NCBI GenBank assembly: GCA_002712845.1 | Contig: PAUV01000097.1 | Coordinates: forward strand, 18,738 to 36,482 | DNA: 17,745 bases | Source of the DNA: Rhodopirellula sp. | Lineage (GTDB): Bacteria; Planctomycetota; Planctomycetia; Pirellulales; Pirellulaceae | Reading direction: 5' to 3' | Shown: positions 16,008 through 17,745 of the stretch, in pieces | How the letters are laid out: each line of letters opens with the position of its first letter | Numbering within the stretch: position 1 is the first letter of the stretch | Program-made: the position numbers and the translations under genes | Notes under the pieces: generated by a model | What the model saw: only the letters and a program-made list of their open reading frames with translations | Told to the model about the DNA's origin: nothing | Databases searched by the model: none

Positions 16008-17745
16008 ATGACGACTAATAATCCATATGAGTCGACGGGTGCCGAAGGCACAGGGGAATCTTATGATTCACCAGTCATTCGTCGAGGTCCATATCCCGAG
16101 TTTACTTGGACAGCGGTATTCATAGGCTGGGCGATCGGCGCTTTGATTGCCGTTTCCATCGGGTATGCGGCATTGATCCTCGGGTTTGCGATTGAAGGAT
16201 CGGAATTGGCTGCCATCTTGGGGTGGGGCCTGCTGCGTGGTGTGTTGCGACGCACAAGCATCGTTGAAAACAATATCAACCAAACGATTGCCTCGGCCGT
16301 CAATGGTGCATCGTCGGGCATCATGTTTTCGGTTCCCGCGCTGTTCATTTTGAGTCGGACGCAAGGCTTGGAGTCGGTCGCAGATTTTAATGTGCCGCTG
16401 ATGATCCTTGCTTGTATCACAGGATCGGTACTCGGCCTCGCGTTCGTGATTCCACTGCGGAAACAGATGATCGATTTTGATCGCCTCGCCTACCCGGGAG
16501 GGATCGCGGTTGCGACCATTCTGAAGTCGCCCGGTGCGGGAGTGCAAAAAGCCGTTTTGCTTCTTGGTGGCGCACTTTTCTCCGGGCTTGTCCATCTGTT
16601 GGTTCTGTATTTCATGGGTGAGGACCAAAATTGGCATGCTGGCCCTACGCTCGGTTTGCCCTCATTGTTAAACATCAGTTTGTACTTGTCCGTGATGACG
16701 ATCGGCGTCGGTTTTCTTTCCGGGAAGGGTGGTTTCTGGTTCGGGGCCGGTGGTTTTGTCTGTTACTTCCTCTTGTCTCCGCTCTTAAGTGCCTTTGCTG
16801 GTCCGGACATTGCTGGCGCGATTTCTCCTGAGGATGCAGTGGTTCAGGGACTTGTGGAAGACCCGGATAGGTGGGAGCTAGGTACGAGTCTTGTGGACGT
16901 GCCCGGAGCTATGCGAGCGAAGATCTACAAGCCGTTGGGCATTGGGATGCTCGTGGGCGCGGCGATTGGTGGAATTGTTGCTGCGTTCCCGTTGATCCTC
17001 AGTGCGATGAAGTCGATGCACTCAGCAAGTAAGCAGGTTGGCGGTGACATCAAGAATGACGAGATGCCAATCCGTCTGCTTTATGGAGCCATCGGGTTGG
17101 GGGCGCTGATGATGATTTGGATCGCCTACACGTCCGTCGACAATTTGTCGCTTGGGCGTGCAGCCGCCATGGCCTTACTGGGCACGTTGTGGGTTTGGAT
17201 TGCAGGAGTGATCGTTGCCGAATGTGTGGGGCGCACCAACTGGTCTCCCTTGTCTGGGATGACGCTGATCGCTGTCACGATTTTGATCCTGATCGCCAAA
17301 GGCGGGGTCGACAATCCCGAGACCATTGTGTGCTCCATGCTGATGGGAGCTGCAATCTGTTTGGCGATCTCACAAGCCAGTGACATGATGTTGGATTTGA
17401 AGTCAGGGTATCTCGTCGGGGCCATCCCCCGTCGTCAACAGCTAGCGCAGTTTGCTGGGGTATGGTTGGGGCCTGTGATCGTGATCGGCTTGATGATCGT
17501 GCTAAACAATCAATACGAGATTGGGTCTGACAAGTTGCCGGCACCGCAGGCTCAGGCTTTGGCTGATGTGACCCAAGGGATTCTTAACGATAATGTTCCG
17601 GCGTACCGGTACACAGCCGGCGCTGGCTTGGGCTTGTTGTTGGCTGTCAGTGGTTTAGGAGGAATCGGTGTTCTGATAGCACTGGGTTTCTATATGCCAT
17701 TTGCGATTGCCCTGACTTACACCATTGGAAACTGCCTTCGAATCG
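16008..17745 (+). CDS. OPT-family transporter (oligopeptide / metal-chelate type), 3' end outside window
   Basis: A polytopic inner-membrane permease of the OPT (oligopeptide transporter / YSL) family. The frame is open for 579 codons from the ATG at 16008 to the window edge with no stop. Hydrophilic N-terminus of about 30 residues, then many membrane segments (for example about 35-60, 131-150, 182-203, 225-262, 310-333, 355-373, 385-405, 418-430, 441-456, 483-499 and 536-560). Family signatures are visible. NNINQTIASAVNGASSGIMF (88-107) is followed by FDRLAYPGGIAVATILKSPG (157-176). GRTNWSPLSGMTLIAVT (408-424) is followed by SDMMLDLKSGYLVGAIPRRQQ (458-478). Bacterial OPT proteins are usually about 600-700 residues, so most of the gene is here. 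Substrates in this family include small peptides and metal chelates, and I cannot tell which applies. GGGGAAG immediately precedes the start (15999-16005). Divergent from the SDR gene. Confidence 0.93.
   Translation, partial: MTTNNPYESTGAEGTGESYDSPVIRRGPYPEFTWTAVFIGWAIGALIAVSIGYAALILGFAIEGSELAAILGWGLLRGVLRRTSIVENNINQTIASAVNGASSGIMFSVPALFILSRTQGLESVADFNVPLMILACITGSVLGLAFVIPLRKQMIDFDRLAYPGGIAVATILKSPGAGVQKAVLLLGGALFSGLVHLLVLYFMGEDQNWHAGPTLGLPSLLNISLYLSVMTIGVGFLSGKGGFWFGAGGFVCYFLLSPLLSAFAGPDIAGAISPEDAVVQGLVEDPDRWELGTSLVDVPGAMRAKIYKPLGIGMLVGAAIGGIVAAFPLILSAMKSMHSASKQVGGDIKNDEMPIRLLYGAIGLGALMMIWIAYTSVDNLSLGRAAAMALLGTLWVWIAGVIVAECVGRTNWSPLSGMTLIAVTILILIAKGGVDNPETIVCSMLMGAAICLAISQASDMMLDLKSGYLVGAIPRRQQLAQFAGVWLGPVIVIGLMIVLNNQYEIGSDKLPAPQAQALADVTQGILNDNVPAYRYTAGAGLGLLLAVSGLGGIGVLIALGFYMPFAIALTYTIGNCLRI

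Noticed and set aside
16068..16637. 189-codon open frame on the - strand inside the OPT gene
   Set aside because: Antisense to the transporter, with a composition (His, Gln and Arg rich) typical of reverse-frame translation of membrane-protein codons.

Overview
The window reads like an ordinary chromosomal stretch of a free-living planctomycete (Planctomycetota, probably Pirellulales). This placement is an inference. It rests on a secreted or anchored PQQ-like beta-propeller protein with a WPNWMGKRHDG opening, a stand-alone CbxX/CfqX-type AAA+ ATPase, mostly single genes with long gaps and frequent GTG/TTG starts, and a GyrA with an unusual catalytic-loop sequence. I see no ribosomal RNA, tRNA, CRISPR array, transposase, phage gene or origin.

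Left part (1-5200): the 3' end of a thymidine/pyrimidine-nucleoside phosphorylase gene and a cytidine deaminase gene (pyrimidine salvage, + strand). Then come transaldolase, a class I methyltransferase and a small unrecognised ORF (all - strand). The small ORF starts 48 bp from the divergently transcribed gap gene (glyceraldehyde-3-phosphate dehydrogenase), which ends in a very clear rho-independent terminator.

Middle (5200-10900): a large gyrA on the - strand, whose protein has two identical GyrA-box heptapeptides, an acidic tail and a changed quinolone-determining loop. It is divergent from a YiiM-like MOSC protein gene, which is followed by the membrane-anchored or secreted beta-propeller protein.

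Right part (10900-17745): an AAA+ ATPase of CbxX/CfqX type carrying an N-terminal helical region and a C-terminal four-cysteine zinc ribbon. Next is a probable hexuronate-catabolism pair on the - strand (2-keto-3-deoxygluconate kinase and a D-mannonate oxidoreductase-like SDR). Last, after a 631-bp non-coding stretch, comes the start of an OPT-family transporter that runs off the right edge (579 codons visible).

Functionally the window is mostly central metabolism: nucleoside salvage yields ribose and deoxyribose phosphates, transaldolase and GAPDH handle pentose phosphates and trioses, and the KdgK/SDR pair feeds the Entner-Doudoroff intermediates. A recurring feature is that several intergenic gaps carry their own short tandem duplication (10, 16, 18, 20 and 23 bp units), with no sequence family shared between them. 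I did not find a convincing new multi-gene system. The best leads are the AAA+/zinc-ribbon protein, the double-box GyrA with its altered quinolone pocket, and the small ORF beside gap.
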